A DNA stretch of 64,000 nt. Origin: JBBIPA01 sp963775935 (GTDB lineage Bacteria; Chloroflexota; Dehalococcoidia; GIF9; UBA5629). The notes below the pieces were generated by a model. That model was not told the DNA's origin, made no database searches, and saw nothing but the letters and a program-made list of their open reading frames with translations. The stretch covers positions 323,022-387,021 of the forward strand of contig CAVZKR010000003.1 in the NCBI GenBank assembly GCA_963775935.1, given 5' to 3'. Shown piece by piece: positions 8,996 to 17,171 of this stretch. The translations under genes were made by a program, and so were the position numbers. Positions within the stretch are counted from its first letter, which is position 1, and each line of letters opens with the position of its first letter.

Positions 8996-10033
8996 TTGGT
9001 CAGCGAGCTAACTCCGAGAAGAAGAGCCATACTCAACATAATAGTAGCCGAGTATATTGCTACGGCAACGCCTGTGGCTTCAGAGACCATTCTTCGCACT
9101 TACCAGATTGGTGTAAGCTCGGCGACTATCCGTAACGATATGGCTTACCTTGAAAAAGAAGGCTATATCACCAAGCCTCATACATCGGCTGGCAGCATTC
9201 CCCTGGTAAAGGGATATCGATATTATGTTGAGTCAATATCGAAAGACAGCGAGCTGCCGCTAGAGGAACAACATCGTATTCGTGACTCATTCCAGAATAT
9301 AGAAGAGATTGAGCGATGGCTAAAAGTGGCTGCAGCTATGTTAGCTCGTTTAGTTGGCAATGCAGCCCTGGTTACCTTCCCCAAGGTAAGGCAATACCAT
9401 CTTAAGCACCTGGAATTAGTAGCATTGCACGAATTCCTGGCTCTGCTCATAGTGGTGCTCAGCGAAACTGTACTGAGGCAGCAACTGGTAACATTCCACG
9501 AACCGGTAACCCAGGAGCAATTAACTATCATTGCCAATAAACTAAACGCCCATTACACCGGGTTTACCAGCTCTCAAATCCTTTCCCAGAAACTGGCAGC
9601 GACACCAGAAGAAAAACAGGTAACCGAGGCTACAGTAGATATGATGGCAGCCGAAGATGATTTAGACTACCATGCAACTTACCTTGAGGGATTGCGCCTG
9701 ATGCTGAGGCAGCCTGAATTCATGGGAAAGGAGAGGATGCTGAGAGTCATGGAGCTCATGGAAGCGCGGGACTGGCTTGCACCTGTGCTCCATCAACAGT
9801 TAGGAGATAAGCAAGTCCAGGTGATGATTGGTGAAGAAAGCCATGATGAGTCACTTAAAGACCTCAGTTTGGTTCTCAGTCACTATGGCATCCCCAGAAA
9901 AGTGAAGGGTACTATTGGGGTCATTGGACCAACTCGCATGGACTATCGGAGAGCAATCTCTACAGTGAGCTACATGTCAGATGTACTGAGTTATCTGGTA
10001 GCTGGCGTCTACGGTGAAGATGCAGGAAAATAG
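8996..10033 (+). CDS. hrcA: Heat-inducible transcription repressor HrcA
   Basis: HrcA represses class I heat-shock genes through CIRCE. The N-terminal winged helix is clear (SSATIRNDMAYLEKEGYI then KPHTSAGSIP), followed by the GAF-like middle domain and a C-terminal segment (GVIGPTRMDYRRAIS) conserved in the family. I choose the TTG at 8996 because GGAGAG at 8982-8987 sits 8 bp before it; the in-frame GTG at 8987 lies inside the CIRCE right arm and has no ribosome binding site. About 345 residues, normal length. First gene of hrcA-grpE-dnaK and autoregulated by the adjacent operator. Confidence 0.95.
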   Translation: MVSELTPRRRAILNIIVAEYIATATPVASETILRTYQIGVSSATIRNDMAYLEKEGYITKPHTSAGSIPLVKGYRYYVESISKDSELPLEEQHRIRDSFQNIEEIERWLKVAAAMLARLVGNAALVTFPKVRQYHLKHLELVALHEFLALLIVVLSETVLRQQLVTFHEPVTQEQLTIIANKLNAHYTGFTSSQILSQKLAATPEEKQVTEATVDMMAAEDDLDYHATYLEGLRLMLRQPEFMGKERMLRVMELMEARDWLAPVLHQQLGDKQVQVMIGEESHDESLKDLSLVLSHYGIPRKVKGTIGVIGPTRMDYRRAISTVSYMSDVLSYLVAGVYGEDAGK

Positions 10034-10048
10034 CGACAGGAGATTTAG

Positions 10049-10630
10049 TTGACTGAAGAGAATAAGGTAACAGATGAAAACCAGGCTTCCGAAATACCAG
10101 CCACCGAGGAAGGCGCTGAATTACTAAAGCGTAATCTTGCAGAGGAAATTGAAAAAACCAACAAGTATCTGGCTAACTGGCAGAGAACAGAGGCTGATTT
10201 CAGCAACTATAAGAAGCGTGTTGAGCAAGAAAAGAACGAAACGACTGCCTTTGCCAATCGTGATGTTATTCGTGCTCTCCTTCCGGTGCTGGATGACATG
10301 GAACGCGCACTTGCTTCATTGCCACCCAAGTCGGCAAAACCTATCTGGGTCGATGGCATCAAACTTATCCATCGTAAACTTCAAACTATCCTGGAATCAT
10401 ACGGAGTGACGGAAGTAGAAGCAGCAGGAAAACCATTTGACCCAAACATTCACGAGGCAATAGCACATATAGAGGGTAAAGAGGGAATGATTATTAATGA
10501 AATCCAGAAGGGTTACAAAATGAAGGATAAACTTCTGCGCCCGTCCCTGGTTGCAGTGGGCAATGGCAAAGTGGACGAGCACGAACGTAAAACAGAGGAG
10601 GAAAAACCGCAGGAAACAAGCGGTACGTAA
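10049..10630 (+). CDS. grpE: Nucleotide exchange factor GrpE
   Basis: GrpE releases ADP from DnaK. The 193-residue protein has an acidic N-terminus, a long coiled-coil helix (about residues 25-80, RTEADFSNYKKRVEQE), and the conserved beta-domain FDPNIHEAI...GYKMKDKLLRPSLVAVG. The start is a TTG preceded by AGGAGA, 15 bp after hrcA. Position between hrcA and dnaK confirms the call. Confidence 0.95.
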   Translation: MTEENKVTDENQASEIPATEEGAELLKRNLAEEIEKTNKYLANWQRTEADFSNYKKRVEQEKNETTAFANRDVIRALLPVLDDMERALASLPPKSAKPIWVDGIKLIHRKLQTILESYGVTEVEAAGKPFDPNIHEAIAHIEGKEGMIINEIQKGYKMKDKLLRPSLVAVGNGKVDEHERKTEEEKPQETSGT

Positions 10631-10663
10631 TATTTTTGTCTTATTTACTACAAGGAGGAAAAC

Positions 10664-12577
10664 ATGGGAAGAACTATAGGAATTGACCTGGGAACTACAT
10701 TAAGTGTCATGGCTGTTATCGAGGGGGGTGACCCCGTCATTATCCCCAACGCCGAGGGAGAAAGACTTACCCCATCAGTAGTTGCCATTGATAAGAAAGG
10801 CGAACGCCTGGTAGGTTTACTGGCAAAGCGCCAATCAATTACCAATCCTGAAAATACAATTTACAGCATCAAGCGCCTTATGGGTCGCAAATTCAAGGAT
10901 GCTGAAGTCCAATATGACATCAAGCGTCTGCCCTATAAGATTGTAGAAGCATCGAACGGTGACGCTAAAGTCAGTATGGGGGGTAAGGAATATAGCCCTC
11001 CTGAGATATCAGCGATGATTTTACAAAAGCTTAAAGTAGATGCTGAAGCTTATCTCGGCGACAAAGTGAACGACGCCGTAATTACGGTGCCTGCCTATTT
11101 TAATGACAGCCAGCGTCAGGCAACGAAAGACGCTGGGAAGATAGCCGGTCTGAATGTGCTGCGCATCATCAACGAGCCAACGGCTTCAGCATTAGCCTAC
11201 GGTCTGGACAAGAAAAAGGAGGAAACCATCGCCGTCTACGACCTGGGAGGAGGTACCTTTGATATCTCTATCCTTGAACTTGGCGAAGGTACCTTCCAGG
11301 TAAAATCCACCAACGGTGACACTCATCTTGGTGGTGATGATGTCGACCAGATCGTCATGGACTGGCTATGCGATGAGTTTAAAAAGGAAGCGGGTATAGA
11401 TTTACGGCAAGACAGGATGGCATTGCAGCGGCTCAAGGATGCCGCGGAAAAGGCAAAGAAAGAGCTCTCCACAGTATCGCAGACAGAGATTAACCTGCCC
11501 TTCATCACTGCTGATGCTTCAGGACCCAAGCATATGAATATAACGCTGAGCCGGTCCAAGTTGGAACAACTAGCGCATGATCTGCTGGAAAGAACCGTAG
11601 AGCCCTGCCGCAAAGCCATGGCAGATGCCGGGCTCACTGCAGCCCAGATTAATGAGATAGTGCTCGTTGGCGGCCAGACCAGAATGCCCAGAGTTCAAGA
11701 CATCGTCCGCCAATTTTTCGGTAAGGAACCAATCAAGACGGTCAATCCTGATGAGGCAGTGGCGCTGGGAGCCGCCATACAGGGGGGTGTGCTTAAGGGA
11801 GATGTCAGAGAAGTGCTCCTTCTCGATGTAACTCCGCTCACGCTCGGTATAGAAACATTAGGTGGAGTAGCGACCTCGCTCATCCCACGCAATACCACTA
11901 TACCCACCTCTAAAAGCCAGATATTCAGTACCGCCAGCGACAGTCAGCCTTCTGTGGAAATACATGTCCTCCAGGGTGAGCGCCAGATGGCAAACGATAA
12001 CAGAACGCTGGGTCGATTTATACTCGACGGCATTTTGCCTGCACCCAGAGGGATACCACAAGTCGAAGTTACCTTTGACATCGATGCCAATGGCATTTTA
12101 AATGTCAGAGCACAGGACAAAGGTACCGGTAAAGAACAAAAGATAACTATTACTGCCTCCAGCGGTCTGAGCAAGGAAGAGGTGGAAAAAATGACCAGAG
12201 AGGCAGAACGTCATGCCACTGAAGATGCTAAAAAGAAGGAAGAGGTTGAAGTCCGCAACAATGCTGACAGCCTAGTCTATACTGCCGAGAAAATCCTCCG
12301 CGAGCAAGGTGACAAGGTACCTGCTGACTTAAAACAACAGATTGATGGCAAGGTAGCAGCATTGCACTCAGCTCTTCAGGGTGCTGACATTACTTACATG
12401 AAGAATACCACACAAGAGCTATCTGATTTGATGCAGAAAATCGGCGCCGCAGTATATCAACAGCCAGGCGCTGGTCCCGCACAACCCCCGCCCGCTGGTG
12501 ACCAGGAGCCTCCTCCAGGTGGTGGTACCCAGGGTGGTGAACAAGGTACAGTAGAAGGAGAATTCAGAGAAGTATAG
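10664..12577 (+). CDS. dnaK: Hsp70 chaperone DnaK
   Basis: A 637-residue Hsp70. The nucleotide-binding domain begins [17 protein letters not shown] and contains [14 protein letters not shown] and the phosphate loop [15 protein letters not shown]. The substrate-binding domain follows ([14 protein letters not shown], about residue 390). The tail is Pro/Gly-rich and ends EGEFREV rather than the common EEKK-type end. A strong AAGGAGG precedes the ATG. It is the third gene of the HrcA-controlled operon and is closed by a terminator. dnaJ is not adjacent: it lies about 25 kb away on the opposite strand. Confidence 0.98.
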   Translation: MGRTIGIDLGTTLSVMAVIEGGDPVIIPNAEGERLTPSVVAIDKKGERLVGLLAKRQSITNPENTIYSIKRLMGRKFKDAEVQYDIKRLPYKIVEASNGDAKVSMGGKEYSPPEISAMILQKLKVDAEAYLGDKVNDAVITVPAYFNDSQRQATKDAGKIAGLNVLRIINEPTASALAYGLDKKKEETIAVYDLGGGTFDISILELGEGTFQVKSTNGDTHLGGDDVDQIVMDWLCDEFKKEAGIDLRQDRMALQRLKDAAEKAKKELSTVSQTEINLPFITADASGPKHMNITLSRSKLEQLAHDLLERTVEPCRKAMADAGLTAAQINEIVLVGGQTRMPRVQDIVRQFFGKEPIKTVNPDEAVALGAAIQGGVLKGDVREVLLLDVTPLTLGIETLGGVATSLIPRNTTIPTSKSQIFSTASDSQPSVEIHVLQGERQMANDNRTLGRFILDGILPAPRGIPQVEVTFDIDANGILNVRAQDKGTGKEQKITITASSGLSKEEVEKMTREAERHATEDAKKKEEVEVRNNADSLVYTAEKILREQGDKVPADLKQQIDGKVAALHSALQGADITYMKNTTQELSDLMQKIGAAVYQQPGAGPAQPPPAGDQEPPPGGGTQGGEQGTVEGEFREV

Positions 12578-12602
12578 CAAGACTCTACTCTCGCAAACAG
12601 AC

Positions 12603-12646
12603 GGGGCAGCGTATCAGCATTTCTCACAAGCTGCCCCTCTATTTTT
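12603..12646 (+). terminator. Rho-independent terminator after dnaK
   Basis: GGGGCAGC (12603-12610) pairs with GCTGCCCC (12630-12637) across a 19-base loop and is followed by TCTATTTTT. It ends the hrcA-grpE-dnaK transcript. Confidence 0.75.
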
Positions 12647-12710
12647 GGGCATTGACATATGAGTTAAAATGAGAAAAGCTCGTTTCGGGGAATAAAGGAG
12701 ACAAGCACTC

Positions 12711-12866
12711 ATGGCAAAAGGTTCTGGCTCAACGACTTCGGGTACTGTAATAGGAATACTGGCTATCGTTGCTGGCGTACTGATGCTTCTGGGGATATTG
12801 CCCCTCTATCTCGTCGTCGGCATCTATTTATTAATATTCGGCATACTGGCGCTTATCGGAAAGTAA
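12711..12866 (+). CDS. Tiny membrane protein (51 aa)
   Basis: An ATG behind AAGGAG opens a 51-codon frame: a short Gly/Ser/Thr-rich N-terminus, then two hydrophobic helices (about residues 12-28 and 33-49) joined by a Leu-Pro-Leu turn. It resembles the two small proteins that follow (12924, 13064), all ending in an IY-LI-FGILAL-type helix, so the three look like diverged duplicates. The third resembles DUF3096-type proteins. Function unknown; a membrane stress or envelope role after dnaK is only a guess. Confidence 0.6.
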   Translation: MAKGSGSTTSGTVIGILAIVAGVLMLLGILPLYLVVGIYLLIFGILALIGK

Positions 12867-12923
12867 ACCGGAAATTCTAGGCTAAACACCGTATACGCTA
12901 TTCATGAGAGGATATAACCGATA

Positions 12924-13061
12924 ATGAAAGGTGGTTGGCTAGCCGGTATACTTGCTGTCATCGCTGGAGTTCTGATACTATGGCTGCGCCTGGAGTTAAA
13001 TCTGGTAGTTAGTATTTTTCTTATTATATACGGAATACTGGCTTTAACAGGAAGGAGGTAA
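12924..13061 (+). CDS. Tiny membrane protein (45 aa), second of three
   Basis: A 45-codon frame with two hydrophobic helices around a short charged turn (WLRLELN). The first helix (GILAVIAGVLIL) matches the first helix of the previous small protein almost residue for residue. Its last codons encode the AGGAGG that serves as ribosome binding site for the next gene, which points to translational coupling. Confidence 0.55.
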   Translation: MKGGWLAGILAVIAGVLILWLRLELNLVVSIFLIIYGILALTGRR

Positions 13062-13063
13062 TT

Positions 13064-13222
13064 ATGCCTTTTGCTATGCCTGTAGGTGGTCTGATCTGGG
13101 GAATCATTACTCTCATCTTCGGAATTATTGTGATGATTTTCCCCAAAATACTCAACTATCTGGTGGGCATCTATCTTATCGTCATTGGTCTTTTAGCCAT
13201 TTTCGGGGCTATTATTACATAA
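13064..13222 (+). CDS. Tiny membrane protein (52 aa), DUF3096-like
   Basis: The ATG begins 2 bp after the stop of the preceding small gene and uses the AGGAGG that overlaps that stop. The 52-residue product has two helices; the second (YLVGIYLIVIGLLAIFG) is typical of DUF3096, a family of short bacterial and archaeal membrane proteins without known function. Strong coupling to its neighbour supports real expression. Confidence 0.65.
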   Translation: MPFAMPVGGLIWGIITLIFGIIVMIFPKILNYLVGIYLIVIGLLAIFGAIIT

Positions 13223-13266
13223 CTTAGCCCAACGCACGCATGCCTGCCTGCTGACATCGGGATTAT

Positions 13267-13315
13267 AAGCAAAGAGAGCAAAGACTCCCTCTTTCAGACA
13301 TTGCTTCTTTTGCTT
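13267..13315 (+). terminator. Possible terminator, imperfect 15-bp stem
   Basis: AAGCAAAGAGAGCAA (13267-13281) and TTGCTTCTTTTGCTT (13301-13315) pair at 13 of 15 positions, followed by a T-rich stretch. It could end the small-membrane-protein transcript. Moderate to weak evidence. Confidence 0.35.
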
Positions 13316-13342
13316 TGTTGGTTTACTGTAATAAGCTGAACT

Positions 13343-14110
13343 ATGCTCTACCTTGGCACCTCAGGATTCAGCTATAACGACTGGGTAGGTACGTATTACC
13401 CACCTAAAATGCCACGACAGGAGTGGCTTCACTACTATGCCCGCGAGTTCAATGCTCTTGAGCTTAATTCTACCTACTACGCCATTCCACCGATTTCTAT
13501 AGTGAAAAATATAATTGCCAGAACCGGAGAGGGCTTCCTGTTTTCAGTCAAGGCAAACCAGGAAATGACCCATGGCCGCCAGAACGAAAACGCAGTCTTC
13601 ACAGCCTTCCTTCACATGCTCCACCCCTTTATCGACGCTGGGAAGCTTGGTTGTGTGCTCGCACAATTCCCCTATAGCTTTTCCTATAATCAGGAAAACC
13701 TGGACTATATCAAACTCTTCCGCGAGAGGACGGGAGAACTGCCCGTGGTCATTGAATTCCGCAATATACAATGGATTAAACCCAAGGTATTCGATTTCCT
13801 TCGCTGCCAGAACCTTGGCTTCTGCTGCGTCGACGAGCCGAAGTTGCCTCGATTACTTCCACCGATAGCTGAAGTCACCAGCAATATAGCCTATGTCCGT
13901 TTTCACGGACGGAACGCTGCCAAATGGTGGCAACATGAATATGCCTATGAGCGGTACGATTATACCTACTCCAACGAAGAACTGACAGAATGGATACCGA
14001 AAATAAAGCAACTGGACAATAAAACGGAGAAGACTTTCGTCTTTGCCAATAACCACTGGCGAGGGCAGGCGGTAAATACCATACGCCAGCTTCGCCTCAT
14101 GATGGATTAA
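13343..14110 (+). CDS. DUF72 family protein (YecE-like TIM barrel)
   Basis: A 255-residue protein with the typical DUF72 beginning LGTSGFSYNDWVGTYYPP, then FNALELNSTYYAIP, FLFSVKANQEMTH, and the C-terminal YVRFHGRNAAKWW and VFANNHWRGQAVNTIR strands. These match the conserved TIM-barrel motifs of the family throughout. Members are widespread, and their biochemical role is not established. It stands alone, with no close operon partner. Confidence 0.88.
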   Translation: MLYLGTSGFSYNDWVGTYYPPKMPRQEWLHYYAREFNALELNSTYYAIPPISIVKNIIARTGEGFLFSVKANQEMTHGRQNENAVFTAFLHMLHPFIDAGKLGCVLAQFPYSFSYNQENLDYIKLFRERTGELPVVIEFRNIQWIKPKVFDFLRCQNLGFCCVDEPKLPRLLPPIAEVTSNIAYVRFHGRNAAKWWQHEYAYERYDYTYSNEELTEWIPKIKQLDNKTEKTFVFANNHWRGQAVNTIRQLRLMMD

Positions 14111-14140
14111 CTGTGTTTACTTATGTCCTTCAAAAAATAT

Positions 14141-14267
14141 TAATTAGGAGATTGTTTATTTTGTCATTGCGAGGAGCCCGCCTGAGGCGGACTGACGAAG
14201 CAATCTCAGGGATTGCCACGCTTCGCTCGCAATGACAGAGGGAAGTTGCTAAACAATCTCTAATTAG
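14141..14267 (+). repeat. Interspersed palindromic repeat, copy 1
   Basis: A 127-bp element with terminal inverted repeats (TAATTAGGAGATTGTTTA...TAAACAATCTCTAATTA) and an internal palindrome around TTGTCATTGCGAG...CTCGCAATGACA. The same sequence recurs at 32883-32996 with only a few differences. Translated, it gives the RGARLRRTTKQS-type peptide often misannotated as protein. It has no transposase and looks like a MITE or REP-type element. Confidence 0.85.
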
Positions 14268-14334
14268 CTTGCTTTACCTACTATCATCGGTTAGAATAAC
14301 ATCGATAGCGTAGTATCCCTTAAAGGTCTGTATT

Positions 14335-14709
14335 ATGGGCGATTTCTCAGAAGCGTATCAGAATTTATCGAAAGAACGAGAGCGTCTCACCAAAGAGCTG
14401 GAAGATTTAGAAGTTACCATGAAGCCAGCCGACGAGAGACGTGAGGCGAGTCCCTTCGGCAAAAGAGAAGAGGAAGCGACCGAGTTCATGGAGTTTGAGA
14501 AGAGGCTGGCGCTGAAAAAACAACTGGCAGACTCTCTGGACAAGATAAACCGCGCTATACAGAAATATGAGACAGGCACTTATGGTATCTGCGACCAGTG
14601 TGGTAAGCCAATAGAACCTGCCAGACTCGAAGCGCTACCCTACGCCATCCTCTGTTTAACCTGCAAAGCAGCCCAGGCCAAGAATATCAGGAGCAGATCG
14701 ACCCGTTAA
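14335..14709 (+). CDS. TraR/DksA family C4 zinc-finger protein
   Basis: A 124-residue protein: an N-terminal coiled coil (about residues 1-75) with an acidic and basic heptad pattern, then a C-terminal C4 zinc finger (CDQCGKPIEPARLEALP...CLTC), the hallmark of the TraR/DksA family. Related proteins enter the RNA polymerase secondary channel to modulate initiation, but the tip residues needed for DksA-type activity cannot be judged here. It ends one base before lspA, so the two are probably co-transcribed. Confidence 0.85.
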   Translation: MGDFSEAYQNLSKERERLTKELEDLEVTMKPADERREASPFGKREEEATEFMEFEKRLALKKQLADSLDKINRAIQKYETGTYGICDQCGKPIEPARLEALPYAILCLTCKAAQAKNIRSRSTR

Positions 14710-14710
14710 C

Positions 14711-15190
14711 GTGTGGAGGAGATGGTTTTCCCTGCCGGTTGCTGCCTTCGTGGTAATCGCCGACCAGTTGACTAAATTTTGGATAAGAGCTAACTTGCTG
14801 CCTGGTGACTCCTTTCCAGAAATCGGCAATCTTACTATCATCCACATCCAAAACACTGGCGCATCATTTGGCTTGTTCCCAAATCAAACAATCCTGCTCA
14901 CCATCATTGCTATAGCAGGGCTGGTAGTGATATTCTTTTTCTTTCGCTACCTCCCTCAGTCCATTCTGATCAGTGTGACCCTGGGTCTGATTATTGGTGG
15001 CGACCTGGGCAATCTCACCGACCGTATCCGCCTCGGTCAGGTGACCGATTTTATCTATTTCCGCCTCTGGAATGATGTCTACTGGCCTGCTTTCAATGTC
15101 GCTGACTCAGCTATCACTGTCGGCGTTATTGCTCTTGCTATCTTCCTCCTAGTGGGATTTAAGAAAAAAGATGACCAACCCTCCAGGTGA
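14711..15190 (+). CDS. lspA: Lipoprotein signal peptidase (signal peptidase II)
   Basis: A 159-residue integral membrane aspartyl protease that cleaves prolipoproteins after lipidation. Four hydrophobic segments are present. The first catalytic Asp lies in LTDRIRLGQVTDFI and the second in FNVADSAITVG. The GTG start at 14711 lies just after the DksA-like stop. It overlaps rluD by 20 bp. It would process the lipoproteins encoded at 6710-8864 and 56270. Confidence 0.95.
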   Translation: MWRRWFSLPVAAFVVIADQLTKFWIRANLLPGDSFPEIGNLTIIHIQNTGASFGLFPNQTILLTIIAIAGLVVIFFFFRYLPQSILISVTLGLIIGGDLGNLTDRIRLGQVTDFIYFRLWNDVYWPAFNVADSAITVGVIALAIFLLVGFKKKDDQPSR

Positions 15191-16082
15191 ATATAATACA
15201 ATTCAGGTCATTGAACCCGCAGCCCGTCTGGACAGGTACCTGGTTGTATTGTATCCCGAACTATCACGTGCCCGCCTCCAGAAGTTAATCGAACAAAACT
15301 ATATACTGGTCAATGGTTACAGAGCAAAACCCAGTCAGAGGTTAAACACTGGAGATGAAATACGCATCAGCCTACCACCCCCTGAACAAACTTCCCTTAC
15401 CCCCGAGCCGATACCCCTGAACATAATCTATGAAGACGCTGATCTTATAGTACTGAATAAGCCAGCCGGCTTAACCGTTCATCCCGCTCCGGGACACATC
15501 AGCCATACCCTGGTCAATGCTCTGCTCGCTTACTGCCCGGCGCTAGCTGCCTTCGGTGATTCTCCACGCCCCGGCATAGTTCATCGCCTGGATAAAGATA
15601 CCTCAGGACTTATGCTCATTGCCAAAACCGTACCTGCACAACAAAACCTAATCAATCAGTTTAAAGCACATTCGATATCGAAAGGCTACTTTGTCCTGGT
15701 AAAAGGCAGGCTAACACCGGCAAAGGGGATTATTGAAGCTCCCATCGGTCGCCATCCCGGCAACCGCAAACGCATGGCAATAGTCACTTCAGGTAGAGAG
15801 GCGAAAACCAGCTACAAAGTTAAGGAGTATCTCAATAGCTATTCCCTGCTTGAAGTCACTATCGAGACCGGTCGCACCCATCAGATACGCGTCCATCTCG
15901 CAGCAATCGGCTATCCTGTGGTCGGCGATTCAAACTATGGCGTTAAATCAGCCCACCTCAAAAGGCAGTTCCTCCACGCCTACCGCTTGGGCTTCCATCT
16001 GCCTTCCAGCGGAGAGTACCGGGAATTCAGCTGCGACTTACCACAAGACTTAAAACAAGCCCTATCAGATATTAAACAATAA
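15171..16082 (+). CDS. rluD: RluA/RluD family rRNA pseudouridine synthase
   Basis: A 303-residue enzyme with an N-terminal S4 RNA-binding domain (LDRYLVVLYPELSRARLQ...VNGYRAKPSQRL) and the RluA catalytic core with the active-site Asp in GIVHRLDKDTSGLMLIAKT. The GRTHQIRVHLAAIGYPVVGD segment is also conserved. It probably modifies 23S rRNA; the exact site cannot be read from sequence. It overlaps the lspA reading frame by 20 bp, a pairing that is common in bacteria. Confidence 0.93.
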   Translation: MTNPPGEYNTIQVIEPAARLDRYLVVLYPELSRARLQKLIEQNYILVNGYRAKPSQRLNTGDEIRISLPPPEQTSLTPEPIPLNIIYEDADLIVLNKPAGLTVHPAPGHISHTLVNALLAYCPALAAFGDSPRPGIVHRLDKDTSGLMLIAKTVPAQQNLINQFKAHSISKGYFVLVKGRLTPAKGIIEAPIGRHPGNRKRMAIVTSGREAKTSYKVKEYLNSYSLLEVTIETGRTHQIRVHLAAIGYPVVGDSNYGVKSAHLKRQFLHAYRLGFHLPSSGEYREFSCDLPQDLKQALSDIKQ

Positions 16083-16105
16083 TAATGACATCACCTTTTT
16101 CTTGG

Positions 16106-16129
16106 TTTGGAAGGGCTCGCCCTTCCAAA
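16106..16129 (+). terminator. Hairpin after rluD
   Basis: A perfect 11-bp stem (TTTGGAAGGGC / GCCCTTCCAAA) with a 2-base loop, followed by a pyrimidine-rich run. A likely terminator for the dksA-like/lspA/rluD transcript, or a small repeat remnant. Confidence 0.5.
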
Positions 16130-16232
16130 TCTTCTTTCCCCCTCGTTCCTGGAGAAGAAACGGGGGCAGGGGGAGTAAGGTTGATATTTAAACTATTGCT
16201 TAACCCCATACTAATGTGCTACATTGTAGTCA

Positions 16233-16523
16233 ATGAATATAGATAGAATGAAAGACCCAAAATCATATAGCCAACTCAAGAAAGACCAGATGGGAAGAGA
16301 GAGCGACCTCCTGAGCCAGATCATGGGCACTGAGGATGAGATCAGGGCGCTGGAAGGATTCGAGGGCGACCTGGGATCTCGGCGGAACGAGATTCTCTTT
16401 AAAGTGCAAACCCAGATGGAAGACACCAGAAATCACTTAAGAGAAGCCGAGCAACTGGTCGAGCGTCTCAAGAAACACCTTGGCCAGCTAGAGGGCATAC
16501 ACCGCATCCTCACCAAGAGATAG
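16233..16523 (+). CDS. Small coiled-coil protein, unknown function
   Basis: A 96-residue, highly charged frame without membrane segments or cysteines. From about residue 15 to the end it has a continuous helical heptad pattern (LLSQIMGTEDEIRALEG, then LREAEQLVERLKKHLGQL). No family is recognised. There is no clear ribosome binding site, but codon use resembles its neighbours. Moderate confidence that it is a real gene. Confidence 0.55.
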   Translation: MNIDRMKDPKSYSQLKKDQMGRESDLLSQIMGTEDEIRALEGFEGDLGSRRNEILFKVQTQMEDTRNHLREAEQLVERLKKHLGQLEGIHRILTKR

Positions 16524-16670
16524 TCGCAAACTCGCCATAAAACTCTTCCGCTTTCCCTCCGTATTTCTATGTTTTCATAGATGTGCCGAGAAGTTATCCG
16601 CCGTTTCTTTTATAATAAGAGTAGAAAATACCATTGTGCCGAATTTAGCACGTTGTGAAAGGGGCTGAGA

Positions 16671-17171
16671 TTGAACCAGAAGCCAGAAGAATTTGCCCTG
16701 GAATATGCTGGCTTCTGGATTAGGTTCGGCGCTGCCCTTATTGATGTCATTTTTCTCGCCCTTATCCTCTTCATCATACGATACGACATTATTATTAAAT
16801 TCATGCTCTCGAAACTACCGCTGACGCCCTATATTGTCATATCAGCACTCTTAGTATGGATTATCCACATTGCCTACTTCGTTATTTTCTGGGCATGGCG
16901 GGGACAGACACCCGGAAAAATGATTACAGGAATAAAGATTATTCGCACCGATAGCTCTCCGCTCACCTGGCAATATGCCCTGCGACGCTATCTGGGTTGT
17001 ATTGCTTCAACATTGATTCTGTTCATCGGTTTCATCTGGATTGCCTTCGATAGTCGCAAACAAGGGCTTCATGATAAGCTCGCTGATACCTATGTGGTAA
17101 AACTGCCGGTCAGGCAAGTGATATTCACCCCGGAGTACTTAGCAGGAGGAAAGGTTGGCTATTCCCGATAG
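16671..17171 (+). CDS. RDD family membrane protein
   Basis: A 166-residue protein with three to four hydrophobic helices. The RDD signature is visible as FWIRFGAALIDVIFL in the first helix (Arg then Asp), with the later GQTPGKMITGIKI loop and the C-terminal DSRKQGLHDKLADTYVV segment, all typical. Function is unclear; some RDD proteins are ion exchangers. The TTG start lies behind AGGGGCTGAG. It overlaps gltX by 17 bp. Confidence 0.85.
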   Translation: MNQKPEEFALEYAGFWIRFGAALIDVIFLALILFIIRYDIIIKFMLSKLPLTPYIVISALLVWIIHIAYFVIFWAWRGQTPGKMITGIKIIRTDSSPLTWQYALRRYLGCIASTLILFIGFIWIAFDSRKQGLHDKLADTYVVKLPVRQVIFTPEYLAGGKVGYSR

